Made by a program: the position numbers and the translations under genes | Shown here: in pieces, positions 1 to 5,200 of the stretch | Layout: each line of letters opens with the position of its first letter | Position numbering within the stretch: position 1 is the first letter of the stretch | Notes under the pieces: generated by a model | Databases searched by the model: none | What the model saw: the letters and a program-made list of their open reading frames with translations, nothing else | What the model was told of the DNA's origin: nothing | From: Pseudomonadota bacterium | Lineage (GTDB): Bacteria; Pseudomonadota; Alphaproteobacteria; Rhizobiales; Beijerinckiaceae | DNA: 5,463 bases | Reading direction: 5' to 3' | Assembly: GCA_028876585.1 (NCBI GenBank) | Contig: JAGWRL010000335.1 | Location: 1 to 5,463, forward strand

Positions 1-1192
1 AGCGGGCGAGAATCTCCAGCACTTCCGGCGCGCAGGTGGCGCCGGCGAGATCGCTGCCTTCCAGCAGCTTGTGGTAGATCATCGCCTCTTCGGTCGAGCG
101 CAGGCAATAGGGCACCTTGACGACGCAGATGCGGTCGAGGAACGCTTCGTTGTTCTTGTTGTTCTTGAACTGCTCCCATTCCGATTCGTTGGAATGGGCC
201 AGAATCACGCCCTGATAAGGCAGCGCGCCGAGGTTTTCGGTGCCGGCGTAATTGCCTTCCTGCGTCGCGGTCAGCAACGGGTGCAGCACCTTGATCGGCG
301 CCTTGAACATTTCGACGAATTCCAGCAGGCCCTGCGTGGTGCGGTTGAGGCCGCCGGAATAGCTGTAGGCGTCGGGGTCGTGCTGCGAATAGGTCTCCAG
401 CTTGCGGATGTCGACCTTGCCAACCAGCGCCGAGATATCCTGGTTGTTCTCGTCGCCGGGCTCGGTCTTGGCGACGCCGATCTGGCGCAGCCGCGAGGGA
501 TAGAGCTTGACGACCGAGAACTTCGAGATGTCGCCGTCGAGTTCGTCGAGCCGCTTGGCCGCCCAGGGCGAGCAGATGCCGGTCAGCTTGCGCGCCGGGA
601 TGCCGTATTGACGCTCCAGCAGCACGCCCATCGTCTCCGGCCGGAACAGGCCGAGCGGCGATTCGAACACCGGGCTCAGTTCCTCGCCGACGGCGAGCAC
701 ATAGATCGGCTGCGTCTCCACCAGCGCCTTCAACCGCTCAGCGAGCGAGGATTTGCCGCCGCCGACCGGCCCGAGCAAATAGAGTATCTGCTTGCGCTCC
801 TCCAACCCCTGCGCGGAGTGCTGGAAATAGCTGACGACGCGCTGGATCGTATCTTCCATGCCGAAGAAGCCGGTCATGCTTGGATAGATCTTGATCGTGC
901 GGTTGAGGAACACGCGGCCGAGCCGCGAATCTTTGCTGGTGTCGATGATTTTCGGTTCGCCGATCGCCGCGATCATGCGCTCGGCGGCGCTCGCATACAT
1001 GGTTGGATCGTCGCGGCAACCATCGAGATATTCAGACAGAGACATGGTCACGCGCCGTTCACGCGCGTAGGCCGAGGAGAAGAGCCCGAACACGTTCGAG
1101 CCCTTTGCTTCAGTGCGGGTCCCGCCGTTGGAAGGACTCACGAAAGCTGTAGCCGCCATGGCGTTCATCTCAAGCTCCGAAATGGTAGTCAT
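1..1192 (-). CDS. prkA: PrkA family serine protein kinase (AAA+ type), N-terminal 397 codons, cut by the left window edge
   Basis: PrkA/YeaG proteins are cytosolic AAA+ ATPase-serine kinases used in starvation and stress responses; family members are about 640-650 residues, so roughly 60% is visible. The AAA module is clear. Walker A GPVGGGKS lies at residues 141-148 (Lys147), inside a block (ERKQILYLLGPVGGGKSSLA) almost identical to E. coli YeaG. A Walker-B-like segment GLLEFVEMFK is at 288-297, a sensor-like ILAHSNESEW at 330-339, and FLDRICVVKVPY at 351-362. The C-terminal PrkA kinase domain is off the window. The first ATG (1192) has AGGAG only 4 nt upstream; the ATG at 1168 (codon 9) has GGAG at 6 nt and is equally credible. 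Either way about 25-35 extra N-terminal residues precede the usual family start. Downstream partners expected from the family (YeaH/DUF444, SpoVR) would lie further left. Identification is firm; the exact start is not. Confidence 0.96.
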   Translation of the reverse strand, partial: MTTISELEMNAMAATAFVSPSNGGTRTEAKGSNVFGLFSSAYARERRVTMSLSEYLDGCRDDPTMYASAAERMIAAIGEPKIIDTSKDSRLGRVFLNRTIKIYPSMTGFFGMEDTIQRVVSYFQHSAQGLEERKQILYLLGPVGGGKSSLAERLKALVETQPIYVLAVGEELSPVFESPLGLFRPETMGVLLERQYGIPARKLTGICSPWAAKRLDELDGDISKFSVVKLYPSRLRQIGVAKTEPGDENNQDISALVGKVDIRKLETYSQHDPDAYSYSGGLNRTTQGLLEFVEMFKAPIKVLHPLLTATQEGNYAGTENLGALPYQGVILAHSNESEWEQFKNNKNNEAFLDRICVVKVPYCLRSTEEAMIYHKLLEGSDLAGATCAPEVLEILAR

Positions 1193-1201
1193 CCTTCTCC
1201 T
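1193..1201 (-). promoter_or_regulatory. Shine-Dalgarno for the longer prkA start
   Basis: On the minus strand AGGAG (1201-1197) is followed by AAGG and then the ATG at 1192-1190. The sequence match is good but the 4-nt spacing is short. A competing GGAG at 1178-1175 sits 6 nt before the in-frame ATG at 1168-1166. The start of prkA is therefore one of these two, and there is an in-frame TAA at 1231-1229 that excludes anything longer. Confidence 0.5.
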
Positions 1202-1250
1202 GAGTTCAACGTGAGATTGAATACCTAATTAAAGGTTAAACTTTGTCCCG

Positions 1251-1276
1251 AACTGATACAGTTGCTCAGTTGCAAC
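1251..1276. promoter_or_regulatory. Cluster of small inverted and direct repeats in the prkA leader, possible operator
   Basis: Three overlapping symmetries occur in 26 bp. AACTG-ATA-CAGTT (1251-1263) is a perfect inverted repeat. GTTGC-TCAGTT-GCAAC (1261-1276) is a second perfect inverted repeat. CAGTTGC also occurs twice as a direct repeat with 8-bp period (1259-1265 and 1267-1273). The block lies 59-84 bp upstream of the prkA ATG, in the less GC-rich part of the gap. This could be a regulator-binding site or RNA structure in the leader. No regulator family is recognised from the motif, so function is inference. Confidence 0.35.
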
Positions 1277-1416
1277 GCTTCGGTTGTCTCGGCCCGCCTG
1301 GGGAGGCCCTGGGACTCAGCGGCCTCGGAGGCGCCCGCGTATTCAGATGGGGAGACTCGCCCGCTCTCGCTAGGCCAGTGGCCCATCAATGGCAGGAAAA
1401 CCCAAACCCGACCTCT

Positions 1417-1450
1417 ATGCAAGCGCTTTTACGGTCTGCGATGCAAGCGC
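1417..1450. repeat. 10-bp direct repeat ATGCAAGCGC, two copies
   Basis: Exact copies of ATGCAAGCGC lie at 1417-1426 and 1441-1450, 24 bp start to start. The right-hand copy forms the -12 half of the sigma-54-like promoter on the minus strand. The left-hand copy has no -24 GG at the required distance (it has GT), so it is not itself a promoter. The repeat may be chance, a duplicated promoter half, or a protein-binding pair. Confidence 0.5.
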
Positions 1451-1458
1451 CGCGCCAA
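1441..1458 (-). promoter_or_regulatory. Candidate sigma-54 (RpoN) promoter upstream of prkA
   Basis: Read on the minus strand the sequence is TTGGCGCGGCGCTTGCAT. Against the established sigma-54 consensus (TTGGCACG, four bases, TTGCA/T) only one position differs, the A of TGGCAC. The GG of the -24 element and the GC of the -12 element are exactly 10 bp apart, as required. It begins 12 bp after the stop codon of the CLC gene, and predicted initiation near 1431 would leave an untranslated leader of roughly 240 nt before prkA. Activator sites would have to lie in the end of the CLC gene; I did not recognise an NtrC-type site there. The position and known nitrogen control of yeaG in E. coli make it plausible, but it is untested. 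Confidence 0.5.
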
Positions 1459-1470
1459 GCGGGGAAAACC

Positions 1471-3216
1471 TCACCCGCCGCCCAGAACGCCCTTGGCGGC
1501 GCGGTCGACCGCGGCGGCGTAGCGGCGCGCGGCGTAAGCCTCGCCCAAGGCGCCGAGCACTTTTCCCTCGGCGTCGGTGACGACGAGTTGGTCTGATTCG
1601 GCCGCCTCGAACGCGTCGAGCGCCTCGCGAATGTTCTGGTCCGGCTTCAGCGTGCGGTCTTTCAGCCGCGCCAGCGCCGCCACGGGGGCGGAATCCTCGC
1701 CCACCGCATGCGCCTCCGGCGTCGAGACCACGCCCTGATAGCGGTTCTGCGCGTCGACCAGCGCCACGTAATGCGAACTGCCGAGCGGATGGGCGAGCCG
1801 GAACGCGGCCAGCGTGGCGTCCACCGGCATGGTGCGCAATTTGGCGTCCATCATCCCGGCCACCAGGATCGTGCGCACCCAGCCGACGTCATGCGCGCCG
1901 GTGATGTCCTCGCCGCGCAGGTGCAGCCGCCAGGTGGAGAACGAATAGCCGAAAATCGCCCGCGTCACCAACTGGCTGGCGATGCAGCCGGCGAGCACCG
2001 GGCCCGCCACGACCACGTCGCCGGAACTCTCCAGCACGAGAAACGCCATCGTCAGCGGCGCGCCGACGATCGAGGAACCCAGGGTCGCCATGCCGGCGAA
2101 CAGGCAGGCCGTCTCGCTCAGATGCAACCCGGGAAACGCCGCCGCCATGATTATCGCATAGAGCTTGCCGAGCAGGGCGCCGACATAGAGCGAGGCGAAG
2201 AACAGGCCGCCGCGAAACCCGCTCGCCAGCGACACCAGGCAGGCCGTCAGCTTGAGCGCGATCAGCGAGATCAGCAGCATCGCCGACAGGTCGCGGCCGC
2301 TGTCGAGCGCCAGCGCGCCATGGCCGGCGCCGAGCATCTGCGGCGTCAGCGTCGCCAGCGCCGCGACGACAGCGCCGCCGAGCACCGGCCGCGCCCACAC
2401 CGGCAGCGGCCCGGCGCGAAACGCCCGCTCGACCACCGCCGCCGCGCGCATCGCGCCGACCCCGAGCAAGGCCGCGATCACGCCGAGGCCGACCAGCGCG
2501 ATATGCTCGGCGACCCCAAACGGGGGCACCGGCGGCGCCTCGATCGAATAGGGCGCGCCGCCCAGCACATGCACCACCAGCCGCCCGGCGACGGCGGCCG
2601 CCAGCACCGGCGCCGCATTGGCGAGCGAATAGGCGCCCATGACGAGTTCGAAGGCGTAGAACGCGCCGGTCAGCGGCGCGCCGAACGCCGCCGCCATCGC
2701 GCCCGCCGCGCCGCAACCGAGCAAGGTGCGCAGATCCTGCCGCCGCAATTGCAGGCGCGAGCCGACGCGCGAGGCGAGCGCCGCGCCGATCTGCGCATAG
2801 CCCGCCTCCAGCCCGACCGAGGCGCCGACGCCGTTGGAGAGCACCGTTTGCGCCACCACGAGAAGCCCGTCGCGCAGCGACAGCCGCCCGCCATGCAGCG
2901 CGTTGGCCTCGACCGGATCGACGGTCGGACGGGCGCCGCGGCGCTGCCGCCTGAGATCGACGAGGCCGAGAATCAGGCCGCCGCCGCACAAAGCCGCCAG
3001 CGCGACCGGCAGCGTCACGCGCGCCTGCGCGCTGAGCCGCTGGTCGAACGGAATGCCGTAAATCGCGACATGCATCGCCTCGGCGATCGCTGTCATCGCC
3101 GTCACACACAAGGCGGCGACGGCGCCGACGAGGATCGCCAGCCCGACATGCGCCACCACGCTCGAACGGATCCAGATCCGGAGCATGGCGGCGGCGCGGG
3201 AAGCGGCGATTTTCAT
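1471..3216 (-). CDS. CLC-family voltage-gated chloride channel/transporter with C-terminal CBS-like pair
   Basis: A 581-residue inner-membrane protein of the CLC anion channel/antiporter family. Residues about 20-430 are a run of hydrophobic helices. Recognisable family blocks are SNGVGASVGLEAGYAQIG at 127-144, matching the GREGP region and keeping the gating glutamate as Glu137; GAAGAMAAAFGAPLTGAFYAFE at 169-190; SGFRGGLFFA at 332-341, matching the GxFxP region; and GAPLTMAFLVLE at 385-396. Residues about 445-581 look like two CBS modules, which usually sense nucleotides in CLC proteins. Several positions are unlike E. coli ClC-ec1: no GSGIP motif, Leu191 where the internal proton glutamate sits, and Ala in place of the Pro of GxFxP. 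The ATG at 3216 is preceded only by a weak GACGAG. The gene follows carD on the same strand behind a terminator. Family call is firm; channel versus antiporter is open. Confidence 0.93.
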   Translation of the reverse strand: MKIAASRAAAMLRIWIRSSVVAHVGLAILVGAVAALCVTAMTAIAEAMHVAIYGIPFDQRLSAQARVTLPVALAALCGGGLILGLVDLRRQRRGARPTVDPVEANALHGGRLSLRDGLLVVAQTVLSNGVGASVGLEAGYAQIGAALASRVGSRLQLRRQDLRTLLGCGAAGAMAAAFGAPLTGAFYAFELVMGAYSLANAAPVLAAAVAGRLVVHVLGGAPYSIEAPPVPPFGVAEHIALVGLGVIAALLGVGAMRAAAVVERAFRAGPLPVWARPVLGGAVVAALATLTPQMLGAGHGALALDSGRDLSAMLLISLIALKLTACLVSLASGFRGGLFFASLYVGALLGKLYAIIMAAAFPGLHLSETACLFAGMATLGSSIVGAPLTMAFLVLESSGDVVVAGPVLAGCIASQLVTRAIFGYSFSTWRLHLRGEDITGAHDVGWVRTILVAGMMDAKLRTMPVDATLAAFRLAHPLGSSHYVALVDAQNRYQGVVSTPEAHAVGEDSAPVAALARLKDRTLKPDQNIREALDAFEAAESDQLVVTDAEGKVLGALGEAYAARRYAAAVDRAAKGVLGGG

Positions 3217-3230
3217 GGCTCGTCAAATGG

Positions 3231-3263
3231 AAAAAAAAACGCCGCCCCCCATAGGGGACGGCG
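3231..3263 (-). terminator. Rho-independent terminator downstream of carD
   Basis: On the minus strand a GC-rich hairpin (3263-3240) is followed at once by nine T residues (3239-3231). The stem pairs CGCCG with CGGCG and CCCC with GGGG, with a small internal mismatch and the loop TAT. It lies 29 bp past the carD stop codon (3295-3293). The T tract ends only 14 nt before the ATG of the CLC gene, so the structure sits directly in that gene's upstream region. This is the clearest intrinsic terminator in the window. Confidence 0.9.
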
Positions 3264-3292
3264 CTGCGAATGCCTAGCGTCGAAACGCCGCG

Positions 3293-4561
3293 TTACGCGG
3301 CCTCTTCGACCTCGTCGCCTTCGGCGGCCTCGCCGCCTTCCGGCTTGGCGCCGCGCTTCTGGTTCTTCTTCAGCTGGGCGTCGATCACCTTGAGCGCTTC
3401 GATCTCGCTGGTCTTCTGCACCGCGGCGATCTCGCGCATCATGCGGTCGAGCGCGGCTTCATAGAGCTGGCGCTCGGAATAGGACTGCTCCGGCTGCGCC
3501 TCCGAACGGTAGAGGTCGCGCACCACCTCGGCGATGGCGTTGATGTCGCCGGAATTGATCTTGGCTTCGTATTCCTGCGCCCGGCGCGACCACATGGTGC
3601 GCTTCACGCGCGCCCGGCCGGTGAGGATCTCCAGCGACCGACGCGCCGCCTCGGGGTCCGACAGCTTGCGCATGCCCACGCCCGTCACCTTCGCGGTCGG
3701 AACGCGCAACGTCATCTTGTCCTTGACGAAGTTGATGACGAACAATTCCAGCTTGAAGCCGGCGACCTCCTGCTCCTCCATAGCCACGATCTGTCCCACG
3801 CCATGCGCGGGATAAACCACGAATTCGTTCAGTTTGAAGCCATGCCTGTTCGCGCTGTTCTTCATGTTTTTCTGTTCGCCGCCTGATGGATCACGATCGT
3901 TAGCTTTGATCGGCGGGGACGGTTTGACCACCCTCGCCGCGCCTTGCGGAATCGCCGTCGGCGCCGGTGCGCTGGCCGCCGGGGGAACCGGCTTGTCCAG
4001 CGCAATCGGCTTCGTCGTCGCGCCCGTTGAAACTGCCGCCAGACCCGAATCGCTTCGCGCCGGCGCAGACTCCGTTCCCCTCCCGCTTTTCCGATTTATA
4101 TCTTTAGAATCGTCGAACTTATGTCCGTCCAATCCACTTCCGCCCGCTGCCTTTTGCGGCGCTGGCGTCGCCTTTTCCGCCTTCGGCTCCGATTTCGGCG
4201 CGGATTTCGCGACGACCGCGGGTTCCGCCGAGTTCACGAGCGCGGCCACGCTTTTTTTCGTGGTCGCCGCCGAATTATTGTTTACAACTTTCATCTCGGT
4301 CGCGACGGCCGGGCCAGCCTTCGACGCCGAACTTTTGCGCGCCGCCGGGGTCGATTTCGCCGTCGCCGGCTTCTTCGCCGCAGACGCCTTGTTCAGCGCC
4401 GCATCTTTTTTCGCCGCCTTCGCACGGGCTGCGGGTTTGGCCGCCGCCACAGGCTTGGACGCGGAAGTCCGAGCGCGCGCCGTTTTCGATTTGGAGCGAT
4501 TCGGACTGGCTTTTTCGGAGGCTGTCGACACTTTCTTCGTGACTTTTTTACGCGCCGCCAT
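3293..4561 (-). CDS. carD: CarD/CdnL-family RNA polymerase-binding regulator with a long histone-like N-terminal extension
   Basis: CarD-family proteins bind the RNA polymerase beta subunit and the upstream edge of the -10 bubble to stabilise open complexes. The canonical domain runs from about residue 238 to 400: HGFKLNEFVVYPAHGVGQI, then the FVINFVKDKMTLRVPTAKV strand region, then the helical part with RTMWSRRAQEYEAKINSGD and QSYSERQLYEAALDRMMREI. Residues 1-232 are low-complexity and rich in Ala, Lys, Ser and Pro (18 Lys in the first 90), resembling histone H1 tails. The end (from about 408) is short and acidic. The 422-residue length compares with about 160-190 for typical family members. 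The ATG at 4561 has GGAG 9 nt upstream. An internal ATG at 3865 (Met233) would give a normal-sized protein but has only a weak, distant GGCGG. The full reading frame is open throughout, so the long form is preferred. The domain call is firm; the tail's role is unknown. Confidence 0.93.
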   Translation of the reverse strand: MAARKKVTKKVSTASEKASPNRSKSKTARARTSASKPVAAAKPAARAKAAKKDAALNKASAAKKPATAKSTPAARKSSASKAGPAVATEMKVVNNNSAATTKKSVAALVNSAEPAVVAKSAPKSEPKAEKATPAPQKAAGGSGLDGHKFDDSKDINRKSGRGTESAPARSDSGLAAVSTGATTKPIALDKPVPPAASAPAPTAIPQGAARVVKPSPPIKANDRDPSGGEQKNMKNSANRHGFKLNEFVVYPAHGVGQIVAMEEQEVAGFKLELFVINFVKDKMTLRVPTAKVTGVGMRKLSDPEAARRSLEILTGRARVKRTMWSRRAQEYEAKINSGDINAIAEVVRDLYRSEAQPEQSYSERQLYEAALDRMMREIAAVQKTSEIEALKVIDAQLKKNQKRGAKPEGGEAAEGDEVEEAA

Positions 4562-4568
4562 TGGCCAA

Positions 4569-4587
4569 GTCTCCAGAAACGCGAGAC
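4569..4587 (-). promoter_or_regulatory. carD Shine-Dalgarno, partly inside a small hairpin
   Basis: On the minus strand GTCTC (4587-4583) and GAGAC (4573-4569) are perfect complements separated by nine bases. The Shine-Dalgarno GGAG (4574-4571) overlaps the second arm and lies 9 nt before the ATG at 4561. The site supports the long carD start. The five-pair stem could weakly limit ribosome access, but it may not be stable enough to matter. Confidence 0.45.
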
Positions 4588-4622
4588 AAAATCGCCCTTC
4601 CGCCGCTCGGGTGCGGTTAATG

Positions 4623-4653
4623 AGCGAAAGCGCTTAAGGGAGGCTCGCCTCCC
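4623..4653 (-). other. Pair of adjacent hairpins in the carD leader
   Basis: GGGAGGCTCGCCTCCC (4638-4653) is a perfect inverted repeat, 6-7 GC-rich pairs around a tiny loop. Next to it AGCG-AAAG-CGCT (4623-4634) forms a second, smaller stem. On the minus-strand transcript the larger hairpin comes first, then TTA, then the smaller one. There is no U tract long enough for a terminator. They lie 62-92 nt before the carD ATG, inside the predicted untranslated leader, so they may shape or stabilise the transcript. Confidence 0.45.
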
Positions 4654-4698
4654 GCCGCGGGATCACTCCGTCACCTACCCGCGGAAGGGCACGAACCG

Positions 4699-4722
4699 TG
4701 TGTTAACAACCTGTTTAGCACA
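4699..4722. promoter_or_regulatory. Imperfect inverted repeat over the putative carD -10 region, possible operator
   Basis: TGTGTTAAC on one strand (4699-4707) and TGTGCTAAAC on the other (4722-4713) form near-matching arms separated by five bases. The inner part contains the 8-bp palindrome TGTTAACA (4701-4708). The repeat overlaps the proposed -10 hexamer and start point of the carD promoter, where a repressor would usually bind. No known regulator motif is recognised. Confidence 0.3.
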
Positions 4723-4740
4723 ATTTTTCGCCGAAATCAA
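4712..4740 (-). promoter_or_regulatory. Candidate housekeeping (sigma-70 type) promoter for carD
   Basis: On the minus strand TTGATT (4740-4735) and TAAACA (4717-4712) are separated by exactly 17 bp. The -35 has the core TTGA; the -10 is a poor match. It lies in the most AT-rich part of the 250-bp fdxA-carD gap. Initiation would fall near 4705, giving a leader of about 143 nt. Confidence is limited by the weak -10 and by relaxed promoter consensus in alphaproteobacteria. Confidence 0.35.
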
Positions 4741-4811
4741 AAGGCGCGCCGCCACGCCGCCCGATCTCGAATCGAAGGGTTAAGCGCGGCGAACAAAAAG
4801 CCTCAAATTGT

Positions 4812-5150
4812 TCAATCTCCCTCGCCCGGATTGGGGGAGAAGAACTCTTCCAGCTTGTTGGGGCGGCCGTCGAAATCCTTGCCGTCGGCCGGTCCCTCGC
4901 GCTTGACCGTGATGTTGGGCCAGCTCTTGGCGTATTCCGCGTTCAGCTTCAGCCACGAATCGAGATTCGGCTCGGTGTCGGGCTTGATCGCCTCGGCGGG
5001 GCATTCCGGCTCGCATACGCCGCAGTCGATGCACTCGTCGGGGTGGATGACGAGCATGTTCTCGCCCTCGTAGAAGCAGTCCACCGGGCAGACTTCGACG
5101 CAGTCCATATACTTGCACTTGATGCAATTATCGGTCACCACATAAGTCAT
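4812..5150 (-). CDS. fdxA: Seven-iron ferredoxin FdxA ([3Fe-4S] plus [4Fe-4S])
   Basis: A soluble 112-residue low-potential electron carrier of the Azotobacter FdI type. The cysteine pattern matches that family with a one-residue offset. Cys9, Cys17 and Cys50 should hold the [3Fe-4S] cluster; Cys21, Cys40, Cys43 and Cys46 should hold the [4Fe-4S] cluster; Cys12 and Cys25 correspond to the free cysteines. Key segments are [20 protein letters not shown] at 7-26 and [18 protein letters not shown] at 38-55. The C-terminal extension with NPGEGD is also typical, and the length is normal. The ATG at 5150 is preceded by AGGGG at 7 nt. The upstream gene on the same strand ends 50 bp away, so co-transcription is likely; carD follows after 250 bp. 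The physiological partner cannot be read from the window. Identity is very secure. Confidence 0.97.
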   Translation of the reverse strand: MTYVVTDNCIKCKYMDCVEVCPVDCFYEGENMLVIHPDECIDCGVCEPECPAEAIKPDTEPNLDSWLKLNAEYAKSWPNITVKREGPADGKDFDGRPNKLEEFFSPNPGEGD

Positions 5151-5200
5151 CTACGGACCCCTGATCGCGAACGCCCCGCGCCTGCCTTCCGCGCGCGTGG

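Noticed and set aside
71..1228. Long plus-strand open frame (385 codons) opposite prkA
   Set aside because: Its product is Arg/His/Leu-rich without domains, and it is fully antisense to a clear PrkA frame. It is a by-product of GC-rich codons.
1291..1330. GC-rich inverted sequence around GCCT-GGGG-AGGC as a terminator for the CLC gene
   Set aside because: The stem is only about four pairs and no T tract follows on the minus strand.
1313..1358. Two GANTC (CcrM methylation) sites in the prkA leader, and one at 4769-4773 before carD
   Set aside because: GANTC also occurs inside the CLC coding region, so there is no clear intergenic enrichment to support cell-cycle methylation control.
1225..1596. 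Small open frames on both strands in the prkA-CLC gap
   Set aside because: Low-complexity products, no credible Shine-Dalgarno, and they overlap each other, the repeats and the sigma-54-like element.
3288..3300. Perfect palindrome CCGCGT-T-ACGCGG over the carD stop codon
   Set aside because: Short, nearly loop-less and in very GC-rich sequence. The real terminator lies just downstream, so this is probably chance.
1708..3393. Plus-strand 561-codon open frame and minus-strand 445-codon alternative frame over the CLC gene
   Set aside because: Both give Arg/Ala/Gln/His-rich low-complexity products with no family features, and overlap a frame with clear CLC motifs.
3834..4783. Plus-strand open frames opposite the carD tail and leader
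   Set aside because: The Ala/Phe-rich and Arg-rich products mirror the Lys/Ala codons of the carD tail. No ribosome site or domain supports them.
4791..4813. GAACAA / TTGTTC inverted repeat as a terminator for fdxA
   Set aside because: A six-pair AT-rich stem with an 11-base loop and no proper T run after it. It is too weak to call.
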